From positions 1 to 25,446 of the forward strand of contig CAJMPE010000008.1 in assembly GCA_905215275.1 (NCBI GenBank): DNA of 25,446 bases, given 5' to 3'. This document shows positions 1-6,908 of the stretch, piece by piece. Each line of letters starts with the position of its first letter. Position 1 is the stretch's first letter. A program made the translations under genes and the position numbers. Under the pieces are notes generated by a model that saw only the letters and a list, made by a program, of their open reading frames with translations, did no database searches and was not told the DNA's origin. Source of the DNA: an uncultured bacterium. GTDB taxonomy: Bacteria > Actinomycetota > Coriobacteriia > Coriobacteriales > Coriobacteriaceae.

Positions 1-29
1 ACAGGTTTATTTTGGCAGGTTTTACCTGC
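1..29 (+). repeat. 29-nt dispersed repeat, copy 1
   Basis: Bases 1-29 match the reverse complement of 11332-11360 at 28 of 29 positions, the only difference being c/t at position 16. The unit contains AGGT-ttt-ACCT, a tiny hairpin. The copy near 11360 is flanked by GGGGAC; the corresponding flank of this copy lies outside the window. Confidence 0.75.
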
Positions 30-90
30 GGAAACGCTCCATTTGCGGCATCGTAATAAACCGCGCGCCGCCATACGCACATAGCACCCC

Positions 91-140
91 AAAGGGAGCC
101 GGCCTCATCACAACCCGAGGCCGGCCCCCTTTGCCGTTTT
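91..140 (+). terminator. GC-rich hairpin, probable terminator
   Basis: Arms 91-106 and 117-132 pair almost perfectly around a 10-nt loop (core GCCGGCCTC / GAGGCCGGC). A short T run follows at 137-140. It would end transcription entering from the left; the A-rich left flank would let it work in the opposite direction too. Confidence 0.6.
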
Positions 141-146
141 ACCCGA

Positions 147-173
147 TAAAACTGACCAAAATATACCTGCCCC
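147..173 (-). repeat. Degenerate dispersed repeat copy
   Basis: On the minus strand this reads ggggcaggtatattttggtc followed by agtttta. It resembles the ggggacaggtttattttggt unit at 11336-11364. Several mismatches make it an older or divergent copy. Confidence 0.45.
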
Positions 174-247
174 TGTTTGGTAGGCCGAAGTGGATAAACC
201 CTGCTCCCAACCGCCGAAGACACACGTAAGTGACATGTCCATGAGGG

Positions 248-253
248 TATAAT
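248..253 (+). promoter_or_regulatory. Candidate -10 box for nfnAB
   Basis: A perfect TATAAT lies about 105 nt upstream of the nfnA ATG. No good -35 hexamer sits 16-18 nt before it (GTGACA at 230-235 is too close), so the assignment rests on the -10 box and its position. Confidence 0.35.
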
Positions 254-358
254 TTGCACCGTATGTCTGCACAACGCCTGTGCGCGTACGGTTTTATTCG
301 GGCTACCGTCCATTTCCGTGGAGGCACGGTTCGGCGGCCCTAACAAGAGAGGGGTTCT

Positions 359-1198
359 ATGTATAAGATCCTGGAGAAGACGCAGTTCTCTGAGAAGGTG
401 TTCAAGTTCCGCATCGAGGCGCCTGCAATCGCCAAGCATGCGCACGCTGGACAGTTCCTCATGGTTCGCGCCAACGAGACGGGCGAGCGTGTCCCGTTTA
501 CCCTGGCCGGCTGGAACGGTGACGAGGGCTGGGTCGAGTTCATCTTCATGGTGATCGGCAAGACCACCGAGATGCTTTCCACCTACGAGGCCGGCGAGTC
601 GCTGCGCGACGTCGTGGGCCCGCTGGGCGTTCCCACCGAGATGGCCGAGGGCCCCTGCGCCGTCATTGGCGGCGGCGTCGGCCTGGCAATTGCCTTCCCG
701 GTCGCCAAGCACCTGGTCGAGACCGGTCACGAGGTGCACGCCATCATGGGCGCCCGCACCAAGGACCTCCTGCTCATGGAGGACCAGTTCCGCGAGCTCC
801 TCGACGAAAATCACATCCACATCACCACTGACGACGGCTCCTACGGCGAGCAGGGCGTTGTCACCGCTCCGCTGGAGCGCCTGCTGCAGGACAAGGCCGT
901 GAGCCAGGTCTTCTGCGTCGGCCCCGTTCCGATGATGAAGTTCTCGACCCTCACCGCCCAGAAGTACGACACCCCCATCACCGCGTCGCTCAACCCCATC
1001 ATGGTTGACGGCACCGGCATGTGCGGCTGCTGCCGCGTCGAGGTGGGCGGCGTGACCAAGTTCGCTTGCGTCGACGGCCCCGACTTCGATGCCACCCTGG
1101 TCGACTGGGATGACCTTCGTGCCCGCCAGGCCGCTTACCGTTCCGAAGAGGGCGAGTCCCTCAAGGCCTATGAGGAAAAGAGCTGCGCATGCCACTAG
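359..1198 (+). CDS. nfnA: NfnA: FAD/NAD-binding small subunit of NADH-dependent ferredoxin:NADP+ oxidoreductase
   Basis: A 279-residue protein of the PyrK/dihydroorotate-dehydrogenase-electron-transfer type: an N-terminal FAD-binding barrel (residues about 1-95), a Rossmann NAD domain with a glycine-rich GGGVGLA near residue 105, and a C-terminal [2Fe-2S] site. The likely cluster ligands are D217, C222, C225 and C237 (MCGCCRVEVGG region), the Asp-plus-three-Cys pattern known for NfnA. Together with NfnB it would couple NADH and reduced ferredoxin to NADP+ in the cytoplasm. The start follows GAGAGGGG. It overlaps nfnB by 10 nt, so the two are translationally coupled. It also ends with an extra Cys-Ala-Cys-His tail. 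The alternative label is a generic sulfide dehydrogenase/GltA-associated subunit; the pairing with a GltD-like partner favours Nfn. Confidence 0.85.
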   Translation: MYKILEKTQFSEKVFKFRIEAPAIAKHAHAGQFLMVRANETGERVPFTLAGWNGDEGWVEFIFMVIGKTTEMLSTYEAGESLRDVVGPLGVPTEMAEGPCAVIGGGVGLAIAFPVAKHLVETGHEVHAIMGARTKDLLLMEDQFRELLDENHIHITTDDGSYGEQGVVTAPLERLLQDKAVSQVFCVGPVPMMKFSTLTAQKYDTPITASLNPIMVDGTGMCGCCRVEVGGVTKFACVDGPDFDATLVDWDDLRARQAAYRSEEGESLKAYEEKSCACH

Positions 1199-2598
1199 TT
1201 AACGGTCGTTTCGTTGCCGATATGAAGTCGCCCCGCACCCCCGATAACGAGGAGCCGGCTGCCGAGCGCGCCTGCGACTTCCGCCCCGTCGACAAGGGCT
1301 TCACCGAGGAGATGGCGCTGGCCGAGGCCGAGCGCTGCCTCAACTGCAAGAAGCCGTTCTGTGTTGAGGGCTGCCCCGTCAACATCAACATCCCCCGCTT
1401 TATCGAGCAGATCCGCGCAAAGGACTTCGGCGGCGCTCTCGATACCATCCGCGAGGACTCCATGCTTCCCGCCATCTGCGGTCGCGTCTGCCCGCAGGAG
1501 AACCAGTGCGAAGGCAAGTGCATCCGTGGCAAGAAGTCCGAGCCCGTGGCCATCGGCCAGCTCGAGCGCTTCCTGGGTGACCGCCCCGAGCTCGCCTCCA
1601 CGCCCAAGATGGCCCCCAAGAACGGCAAGAAGGTCGCCGTCGTCGGTTCCGGCCCGTCCGGCATCACCTGCGCCGGCGAGCTCGCCCGCAACGGCTTTGA
1701 CGTCACCGTCTTCGAGGCCTTCTTCACCGGCGGCGGCGTGCTGGTCTACGGCATCCCCGAGTTCCGTCTGCCCAAGGCAGTCGTCAAGCGCGAGATTGAC
1801 GGCCTGGAGGACATGGGCGTCAAGTTTGAGTACAACTCCGTCGTGGGCAACATGGCCACGGCCGAGGAGCTGTTCGAGCAGGGCTTCGACGCCATCTACG
1901 TGGCGACCGGCGCTGGCCTGCCCAAGTTCCTCAACGTCCCCGGCGAGAACCTGCCCAACGTCTTCTTCGCGAACGAGTACCTCACCCGCGTGAACCTGAT
2001 GAAGGCCAACAAGTTCCCCGAGTACGACACCCCCACCAAGCACGGCAAGAACGTCGTCGTCTTTGGTGGCGGCAACGTGGCTATGGACGCCGTCCGTACC
2101 GCCAAGCGCCTGGGCGCCGAGCACGCCATCATCGCCTACCGTCGTACCGAGGACGAGATGCCCTGCCGTCGCGCCGAGCTGCACCATGCCAAGGCCGAGG
2201 GCGTCGAGGTTCTGCCGCTCGTCTCCCCGCTCGAGTTTGTCGCTGGCGAGGACGGCTCCGTGTGCGCCGTCAAGGTCCAGAAGATGGAGCTCGGCGAGCC
2301 CGACGAGTCCGGTCGTCGTCGCCCGGTGCCCATCGAGGGCGCCATCGAGGAGATTCCCTGCGACGTCGCGATCTCGGCTATCGGCACCAACGCCAACCCC
2401 TTCGCTGCCAAGATCGGCGGCAAGATGGAGCTCAACAAGTGGGGCTACATCGTCGCCGACGAGGAGACCGGCCAGACCACCGATCCTCGCATCTGGGCCG
2501 GCGGCGACATCGTCACCGGTGCCGCTACGGTCATTCTGGCGATGGGTGCCGGCAAGAAGGCCGCCGCTTCGATCACCAAGAGCCTGCTGGGCGAGTAA
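1189..2598 (+). CDS. nfnB: NfnB: GltD-like large subunit of NADH-dependent ferredoxin:NADP+ oxidoreductase
   Basis: A 469-residue member of the glutamate synthase small-subunit/NfnB family. The N-terminal ferredoxin-like domain carries two cysteine sets, C50/C53/C58/C62 and C97/C101/C107/C111, for two [4Fe-4S] clusters. A FAD dinucleotide fold follows (VVGSGPSG, 151-158), then a second nucleotide fold (VVVFGGGNVAMDA, about 285-300) for NADP(H), and the C-terminal GGDIVTGAATVILAMGAG motif that closes the FAD site. It starts inside the end of nfnA and is followed by a terminator, so the operon has only two genes. Databases often call such proteins 'NADPH-dependent glutamate synthase', but no large GltB-type subunit is present here, so bifurcating transhydrogenase is the better reading. 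Confidence 0.85.
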   Translation: MPLVNGRFVADMKSPRTPDNEEPAAERACDFRPVDKGFTEEMALAEAERCLNCKKPFCVEGCPVNINIPRFIEQIRAKDFGGALDTIREDSMLPAICGRVCPQENQCEGKCIRGKKSEPVAIGQLERFLGDRPELASTPKMAPKNGKKVAVVGSGPSGITCAGELARNGFDVTVFEAFFTGGGVLVYGIPEFRLPKAVVKREIDGLEDMGVKFEYNSVVGNMATAEELFEQGFDAIYVATGAGLPKFLNVPGENLPNVFFANEYLTRVNLMKANKFPEYDTPTKHGKNVVVFGGGNVAMDAVRTAKRLGAEHAIIAYRRTEDEMPCRRAELHHAKAEGVEVLPLVSPLEFVAGEDGSVCAVKVQKMELGEPDESGRRRPVPIEGAIEEIPCDVAISAIGTNANPFAAKIGGKMELNKWGYIVADEETGQTTDPRIWAGGDIVTGAATVILAMGAGKKAAASITKSLLGE

Positions 2599-2626
2599 TC
2601 ACCCTCAGCGTTAGCCATCAAACGGC

Positions 2627-2667
2627 AAAGTCCCCGTCGAGCACACGCCCGGCGGGGACTTTTTTTC
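2627..2667 (+). terminator. Intrinsic terminator of nfnAB
   Basis: A perfect 10-bp stem AAAGTCCCCG / CGGGGACTTT (2627-2636 and 2653-2662) has a 16-nt loop and ends in a run of seven T residues. It begins 29 nt after the nfnB stop codon. Confidence 0.9.
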
Positions 2668-2685
2668 TATACCGGCCGCCCGAAA

Positions 2686-2717
2686 CGCCACAAAGGTGCC
2701 TGTCTCCTTTGTGGTGG
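2686..2717 (-). repeat. Short palindrome between convergent genes
   Basis: CCACAAAGG (2688-2696) and CCTTTGTGG (2706-2714) form a perfect 9-bp stem around a 9-nt loop, with no T run on either side. On the minus strand it contains ggagacaggcacc, which resembles the ggggacagg repeats elsewhere in the window. It follows the stop codon of the kinase-like gene on the minus strand. Confidence 0.5.
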
Positions 2718-2727
2718 TTTTGGTCGC

Positions 2728-3351
2728 TTAGCCTTCGAGCTGCGCTACTTTGTAGCGGTAGGCAGCGGCGATGACGTCCTTGCAGCCTTCGCGGCCCAGC
2801 TTGGCGCGGTTGACGACGATGTCTTTACCGCTCGTCATCTTCCACTTTCCGGCACTGTAGCGCTTATAGAACGCCTCGCGCGCCTTCTGCTGCTGCTTGA
2901 CCAGCTTGGCGCCCTTCTTTTTGTTAAGACCGCGCTTCTTGCGCACGATCTCGACGCGGTCCTCAAAGGGAGCGGTCACCAATACGGCAATGTGGTTGGG
3001 GTTGTTACGCAGCAGGTAATCGGACAGACGGCCCTCGATAATGCAGCTCTCGGTCTCGCCCAGGTCCAAAATCACCTGGCTCATCTTTTGGAACAACTTG
3101 TCCGAGTACGAGCGGGCGTCGTAGCGGTCGGGCAGAAATGCCATGTTCTCCACGGCCAGGCGCTCGTCATAGGCGGCCATCTTATCGAGCGACTCGCCCG
3201 CACGCAGCGACGCGCGCACCAGCAGTTCGTTGTCATACAGAGGAATCCCCAACTCGTCGGCAAGCATGCGACCAATCTCGTGGCCCTCGGCGCCAAAGTC
3301 GCGCGCGATGGTAATGACCACGGGGCTCTTCTTGTTCTCCAGATCGCTCAT
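2728..3351 (-). CDS. Cytidylate kinase-like family protein
   Basis: A 207-residue protein that looks like the AAA_26/cytidylate-kinase-like family. Its N-terminus (VVITIARDFGAEGHEIGRML) keeps the general position of a nucleotide-binding loop but replaces the usual GxxxxGK with RDFGAEGHEIG, which is typical of this family. The segment IPLYDNELL follows, as in cytidylate kinases. The middle (LSDYLLRNNPNHIAVLVTAP) matches the strand that precedes the lid. The C-terminal half is lysine and arginine rich. The start is supported by AGAAAGGA about 6 nt upstream. It is a single-gene unit convergent with nfnAB. The true substrate is unknown; it should not be equated with the essential Cmk. Confidence 0.75.
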   Translation of the reverse strand: MSDLENKKSPVVITIARDFGAEGHEIGRMLADELGIPLYDNELLVRASLRAGESLDKMAAYDERLAVENMAFLPDRYDARSYSDKLFQKMSQVILDLGETESCIIEGRLSDYLLRNNPNHIAVLVTAPFEDRVEIVRKKRGLNKKKGAKLVKQQQKAREAFYKRYSAGKWKMTSGKDIVVNRAKLGREGCKDVIAAAYRYKVAQLEG

Positions 3352-3414
3352 CGCGATTCCTTTCTAACAAATGAGAAATAGGCAATTCCTGATTCCCATT
3401 TTGTCACTTAGACC

Positions 3415-3522
3415 GTCCTGGTTTCCCAAGTGCGGCAGATTGCCCCGAAAGAGGAGCGCCGCGTACTAAATGTACGCAAGCGACGATTGAGAGGCAAGGT
3501 GCCGTGCTTGGGGAAGCAGGAC
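3415..3522 (-). repeat. 108-nt long hairpin element at the end of the ABC transporter operon
   Basis: Arms 3415-3437 and 3500-3522 pair over 23 positions with one true mismatch plus G-U wobbles. Inside lie a second short stem (TTGCC 3440-3444 / GGCAA 3493-3497) and an apical perfect stem GCGTAC-taaat-GTACGC (3461-3477). The outer arm ends exactly at the permease stop codon. No T run follows on the minus strand, so it is not a textbook terminator; it may be a 3'-end stabiliser or a repeated palindromic element. Confidence 0.75.
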
Positions 3523-4160
3523 TATGCGGCCACGATACGGCGTTGATATGCCCTCACCAGCAGCGAGATACCAAAGTTGAGCACAAAGTACATCGCAAAC
3601 ACCAGGCCGTAGAGCATAAGCACCTGCGACAGGTCGATCGCGTGGGCCATCACGACGTTTGCCGTGTACATGAGCTCGGCCACGTTAATGCCTGAAAGAT
3701 ACGAGCTGTCCTTAATGACGGTCGTGCACTGGCTAAACAGCGCCGGAATGATCGTCTTAAACGTCTGCGGCAGAATGATGTAGCGCATGGTGGCAAAGAA
3801 GCCGAAGCCCTGGCTCTGCGCTGCCTCAAACTGGCCGCGCGGAATCGAGTTGAGGCCACCGCGCACAATCTCGGCCATAACAGCGCTGGTAAACAGCGTA
3901 AAGGCGATGGTCGAAATCACAATGTCCAAACCCTGCACCGTAAAGTAGATAAACAGAATCCACAGCAGGTTTGGCGTGCAACGGAACAGCTCGATATAGG
4001 CGCTCACCAAAATACGGAACGGGCGGGGCGCATAGCTCTTAACGAGCGCCAGCACCGTGCCAAAGATGAGCGAGAAAAAGATCGACAGCGCCGAGATCTC
4101 GATCGTCTTAACAAAGCCGCCCCAAATGTAGAGCAGGTTGGTCGCGTTGAAGATTTCCAT
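3522..4160 (-). CDS. Polar amino acid ABC transporter permease (HisM/GlnP family), second permease
   Basis: A 212-residue integral membrane protein with about five hydrophobic helices and the conserved permease loop EAAQSQGFGFFATMRYIILPQ (split here over residues about 118-140) that docks on the ATPase. It begins 3 nt after the stop codon of the first permease, with GAGG in the end of that gene as the ribosome binding site, so the two are coupled. It should form a heterodimeric channel with its neighbour. Length and motif are normal for the family. The stop codon coincides with the edge of a long hairpin element. Confidence 0.85.
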   Translation of the reverse strand: MEIFNATNLLYIWGGFVKTIEISALSIFFSLIFGTVLALVKSYAPRPFRILVSAYIELFRCTPNLLWILFIYFTVQGLDIVISTIAFTLFTSAVMAEIVRGGLNSIPRGQFEAAQSQGFGFFATMRYIILPQTFKTIIPALFSQCTTVIKDSSYLSGINVAELMYTANVVMAHAIDLSQVLMLYGLVFAMYFVLNFGISLLVRAYQRRIVAA

Positions 4161-4163
4161 GCG

Positions 4164-4910
4164 CTAGGCCTCCTCTACGTTATCGAGTCCCAGCTCGGCC
4201 AGGCTCACGCCGCGCGGACGCTCCTTGGAGCGGCGCTCGAGCCACTGCACCAGCATGGCGAGCGGAAAGCAGATGATGAAGTACATAAGGCAGCAGACGA
4301 TGTATCCCTGCAGGTAACCGTACAGACTCACAAAGTTGTCGGAACGGTACATAAGGTCGCCGCCGGCCACAAGCGCCAGCACCGACGTGTTCTTGACCAG
4401 GTTGAGCGCCTGGTTACACAGCGGCGGCAAAATGATCTTGAATGTCTGGGGCAACACGATGTACCAGTATGCCTGCGCACGGGTGAAGCCCTGGCTCTGG
4501 GCCGCCTCCATCTGACCGCGCGGAACCGCCTCGATACCAGTGCGGATAACCTCCGAAATGTAGGCCGCGTGATACAGGCCCACACCCAAGAAGCCCAGCA
4601 CAAACGGCGCGATGCGCACCGGCTGGTCGGCACCGGTTATGGCCTGCAAAAACTGCGGACCGGCCATGTACATAAAGAGCACCTGCACGGGCAACGGGGT
4701 GTTCTGGTAAAACTCCACGTACACGCGGCTTATGGCGCGCAGCACGCGCGAGCGAGTGGTAGAGAACACGCCCAGCAGTGTGCCCAGCACCAGCGACAGC
4801 AGCAGACCGGCAACGACCACCTGTAGCGTCACGCTAAAGCCCTCCCAGAAGGGCCCCATGTTTTGAAATGTCGTCGACCAACGGTCGGCGTCAAATAATC
4901 CTTCGAGCAT
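4164..4910 (-). CDS. Polar amino acid ABC transporter permease (HisM/GlnP family), first permease
   Basis: The start is placed at the ATG at 4910 (MLEGLFDADRW), because AAGGAAGGA lies just upstream; an in-frame extension to 4979 would add 23 residues unlike the family and has no such site. The 248-residue protein has hydrophobic helices from about residue 25 and the EAA loop motif (EAAQSQGFTRAQAYWYIVLPQ region). The segment YQNTPLPVQVLFMY matches the conserved early loop of amino acid permeases. It lies 25 nt after the binding protein gene and is followed at 3 nt by the second permease. The C-terminus is charged and cytoplasmic. Confidence 0.85.
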   Translation of the reverse strand: MLEGLFDADRWSTTFQNMGPFWEGFSVTLQVVVAGLLLSLVLGTLLGVFSTTRSRVLRAISRVYVEFYQNTPLPVQVLFMYMAGPQFLQAITGADQPVRIAPFVLGFLGVGLYHAAYISEVIRTGIEAVPRGQMEAAQSQGFTRAQAYWYIVLPQTFKIILPPLCNQALNLVKNTSVLALVAGGDLMYRSDNFVSLYGYLQGYIVCCLMYFIICFPLAMLVQWLERRSKERPRGVSLAELGLDNVEEA

Positions 4911-4935
4911 TTGATTCCTTCCTTGGACGATGTGC

Positions 4936-5811
4936 CTATACAAGACCCCAGGTCTTGACCTCTTGGTCGAGCCAGCCATCGGCCAGGCGATCGCAAATCA
5001 CCTGATCGACCACGGCCGAAAGGTCGCAGCCCTTCTTGGTCGCCACGCCGTAGCCCTGCTCGCCAAACTTGACTTCGGGCTGCAGCAGCTCAACGGTCTC
5101 GTTCATGTAACCAGCCAGCGTGGAGCGGTCCATGGCAAAGACGTCGATATTGCCGGCGTCGAGCGAACTCTTGATGATGGGGTAGCCGCTAAAGGCCCTA
5201 AACTCGGGCTTGCAGCTAAAGCCGTTGTCCTTGATCATCTGCTCGATCAGGCCCTGCGTAGTAGCACCCTGGCTCACGCCGATGACCTTGCCGTCCAGGT
5301 CCTCAATCGAGGTAAAGCCCGAACGCTTCTTGACCATGAGTCCCACGTAGTCGGTGCGGTACGGCGTCGAGAAATCCCAGCTCTTCTTGCGCTCGTCGGT
5401 GATGGTGTAGGTCGCCGCGACCACATCGAGCTGGCCGTTATCGATCAGCGGGCCGCGCGTCTTGGGCGTCACATCGGTAAACTCGACAAGCTCCTGGACG
5501 CGAGCATCCTTGTAGCTCACGCCAAAGACGGCAGCGGCAATCTGGTAGCACAAATCGACTTCCATACCCTCAAAGCGGCCCTTGGCGGTGTCGTAATAGC
5601 CATAGCCGGGAACGTCCTTCTTAACGCCGGCATTCAGATGGCCACGCGACTTGATGGCCGCAAGCTTGGACCCCTTGTCGGAGCCCTCGCCGCTGGTGGA
5701 GTCGCCGCAACCGGCAAGCGCGGTCCCCGTCAGCGCGAGCATGCCGGCGCCCGCCAGCTGCAAAAAGTGACGGCGCGACACGGCCGCCCTCGTCATATCC
5801 GTCATGTCCAT
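4936..5811 (-). CDS. Amino acid ABC transporter substrate-binding lipoprotein (glutamate/aspartate/glutamine type)
   Basis: A periplasmic-binding-protein-like fold of type SBP_bac_3, about 291 residues. The N-terminus has a twin-arginine motif (SRRHFLQLAG) followed by a hydrophobic stretch and a lipobox LAGC, with the lipid-modified Cys at about residue 35. This predicts export, perhaps by Tat, and lipid anchoring outside the membrane. The segment GYGYYDTAKGRFEGMEVDLC is typical of acidic amino acid or glutamine binding proteins. The ATG at 5811 is preferred over the GTG at 5814 because AGGCG is then 5 nt away; the ATG at 5805 is also possible. It lies 8 nt after the ATPase gene. The exact ligand cannot be fixed by eye. 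Confidence 0.85.
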   Translation of the reverse strand: MDMTDMTRAAVSRRHFLQLAGAGMLALTGTALAGCGDSTSGEGSDKGSKLAAIKSRGHLNAGVKKDVPGYGYYDTAKGRFEGMEVDLCYQIAAAVFGVSYKDARVQELVEFTDVTPKTRGPLIDNGQLDVVAATYTITDERKKSWDFSTPYRTDYVGLMVKKRSGFTSIEDLDGKVIGVSQGATTQGLIEQMIKDNGFSCKPEFRAFSGYPIIKSSLDAGNIDVFAMDRSTLAGYMNETVELLQPEVKFGEQGYGVATKKGCDLSAVVDQVICDRLADGWLDQEVKTWGLV

Positions 5812-5819
5812 CACCGCGC

Positions 5820-6551
5820 CTAGTGCAGAATCTTGGACAGGAACTCGCGGCAGCGCGGGTTCTCGGGGTTATCGAAGAAGTGTTCGGGCGTGCCCTCCTC
5901 CAGAATGCGGCCGTCCTCCATAAAGATGACACGGTCGGCCACCTGACGCGCAAAGCCCATCTCGTGCGTCACGCAGATCATGGTGATATCCTCCTGCGCG
6001 AGCTCAATCATAACGTCCAGAACCTCCTGGACCATCTCGGGGTCGAGCGCCGAAGTCGGCTCGTCAAACAGGATGATGGGCTGCTTGGTGCACAGGGCGC
6101 GGGCGATGGCGATGCGCTGCTGCTGACCACCCGAGAGATTCTGCGGATACTCGCCGGCCTTATGCGCCATACCGACGCGCTTGAGCGCGGCGATGGCGAT
6201 CTCGGTCGCCTCCTCCTTGCTCTTCTTTTGCAGCTTGATGGGCGCGAGCGTCAGGTTGCCCAGCACAGTCATGTTGGGATACAGGTTGAACTGCTGAAAC
6301 ACCATGGAGCTATACTTGCGAGCCATCTCCAGGTGATTCTTTTTGGTGAGCGGCGTACCGTCGATGACGACCTCGCCCGACGTGGGCTCCTCCAGATAAT
6401 CGACGCAACGGATGAGCGTCGACTTGCCCGAGCCGGAAGGCCCGATCATTACGAGCTTCTCGCCGCGTTTGACGGTGAGGTTGATATCTTTGAGCACATG
6501 CAGGTCGCCAAAGTACTTGTTGAGATGCTTGATCTCGATCATGTCTGCCAT
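5820..6551 (-). CDS. Amino acid ABC transporter ATP-binding protein (GlnQ/HisP family)
   Basis: A 243-residue ABC ATPase with Walker A GPSGSGKST (37-45), Q-loop region MVFQQFNLYPNMTV, signature LSGGQQQR (about 139-146), Walker B IILFDEPTSALDPE and the switch histidine in CVTHEMGFA. These are hallmarks of polar amino acid importers. It is the first gene of the four-gene unit and starts at an ATG preceded by GGGAAGGGA. It supplies energy to the two permeases that follow the binding protein gene. Confidence 0.92.
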   Translation of the reverse strand: MADMIEIKHLNKYFGDLHVLKDINLTVKRGEKLVMIGPSGSGKSTLIRCVDYLEEPTSGEVVIDGTPLTKKNHLEMARKYSSMVFQQFNLYPNMTVLGNLTLAPIKLQKKSKEEATEIAIAALKRVGMAHKAGEYPQNLSGGQQQRIAIARALCTKQPIILFDEPTSALDPEMVQEVLDVMIELAQEDITMICVTHEMGFARQVADRVIFMEDGRILEEGTPEHFFDNPENPRCREFLSKILH

Positions 6552-6586
6552 GAATGTCCCTTCCCTGCGTTTACACGAGTTGAACT

Positions 6587-6592
6587 ATTGTA
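6587..6592 (-). promoter_or_regulatory. Candidate -10 box of the amino acid ABC operon
   Basis: TACAAT on the minus strand lies about 36 nt upstream of the ATPase start. The region 17 nt further upstream (CTGCGG) is a poor -35 match. Confidence 0.35.
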
Positions 6593-6676
6593 CGGAAAGA
6601 ACCACGTTTCCGCAGCCCACACTACATTCCCGTAAAGAACCCGCAACCTTTAACCCACTCATTGGGGACAGCCCAG

Positions 6677-6710
6677 CAAAAAGGGGCGCGACCGCAATGG
6701 TCACGCCCCT
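6677..6710 (-). terminator. Intrinsic terminator, distal of a tandem pair after yqeY
   Basis: On the minus strand AGGGGCGTGACC (6710-6699) pairs with GGTCGCGCCCCT (6693-6682) across a 5-nt loop, with one G-U pair, and is followed by a T run complementary to 6678-6682. Only the minus strand gives full pairing plus T run, which fixes the direction. Confidence 0.75.
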
Positions 6711-6758
6711 CAAAACCAGAAAATAATACAACCGCCCTTGTTGAGCATAAGTCAGCGA

Positions 6759-6857
6759 AAACCCGTACACGCGAGCAAGGTGACGTGAAATGAAAGGGCG
6801 CAGACCTTATGGTCGCGCCCTTGAAATTGAACGTCAGATTGCCGCGTGTACGGGTTT
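6759..6857 (-). repeat. 99-nt nested inverted repeat enclosing a terminator
   Basis: The outer arms AAACCCGTACACGCG (6759-6773) and CGCGTGTACGGGTTT (6843-6857) are perfect 15-nt inverted copies. Inside, GCAA and TGACGT on the left match inverted copies on the right (around 6775-6786 and 6829-6842), and the centre is the terminator stem 6793-6822. The whole could fold as one long hairpin. Confidence 0.75.
6790..6822 (-). terminator. Intrinsic terminator, proximal of a tandem pair after yqeY
   Basis: The stem 6793-6806 / 6811-6822 (core AAGGGCGC-GACC) has a TTAT loop and one bulged base. The minus-strand exit sequence is tttcattt, a weak T tract. It lies 80 nt beyond the yqeY stop codon and is embedded in the 99-nt inverted repeat. 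Confidence 0.65.
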
Positions 6858-6870
6858 GCAGCGTCGAGCC

Positions 6871-6908
6871 GTTACGCGGTTTGGTAAAACCGCGTAACAA
6901 ATTACGCG
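6871..6908 (-). repeat. Hairpin at the yqeY stop codon with an alternative pairing into the gene end
   Basis: GTTACGCGGTTT (6871-6882) and AAACCGCGTAAC (6887-6898) form a perfect 12-bp stem with a 4-nt loop. The inner-strand segment CGCGTAA (6891-6897) can instead pair with TTACGCG (6902-6908), which includes the yqeY stop codon. The two folds exclude each other. Confidence 0.65.

Larger units (their letters stand above)
1..358. other. Intergenic leader before nfnA
   Basis: No convincing gene lies here. The stretch holds a 29-nt dispersed repeat at its start, a GC-rich hairpin at 91-132, a second degenerate repeat copy at 147-173, a TATAAT box at 248-253, and the nfnA ribosome binding site (GAGAGGGG, about 6 nt before the ATG at 359). 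Open frames crossing it lack ribosome binding sites and family resemblance. Confidence 0.6.
6552..6901. other. Gene-free, palindrome-rich gap between yqeY and the ABC operon
   Basis: This 350-nt stretch has no credible gene. It contains a candidate -10 box for the ABC operon (6587-6592), a ggggacag motif (6663-6670), two minus-strand terminators (6677-6710 and 6790-6822), a 99-nt nested inverted repeat (6759-6857) and a perfect hairpin next to the yqeY stop codon (6871-6898). Confidence 0.7.

Noticed and set aside
139..327. A 62-residue minus-strand frame in the first gap
   Set aside because: It crosses a repeat copy and the candidate nfnAB promoter and has no start signal.
1195..2187. A 330-residue antisense open frame over nfnB
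   Set aside because: It overlaps a gene with complete Fe-S and FAD motifs and shows the same low-complexity reverse-frame composition.
4930..6635. Plus-strand frames over the binding protein and ATPase genes
   Set aside because: They are reverse-frame shadows of well-supported ABC transporter genes.
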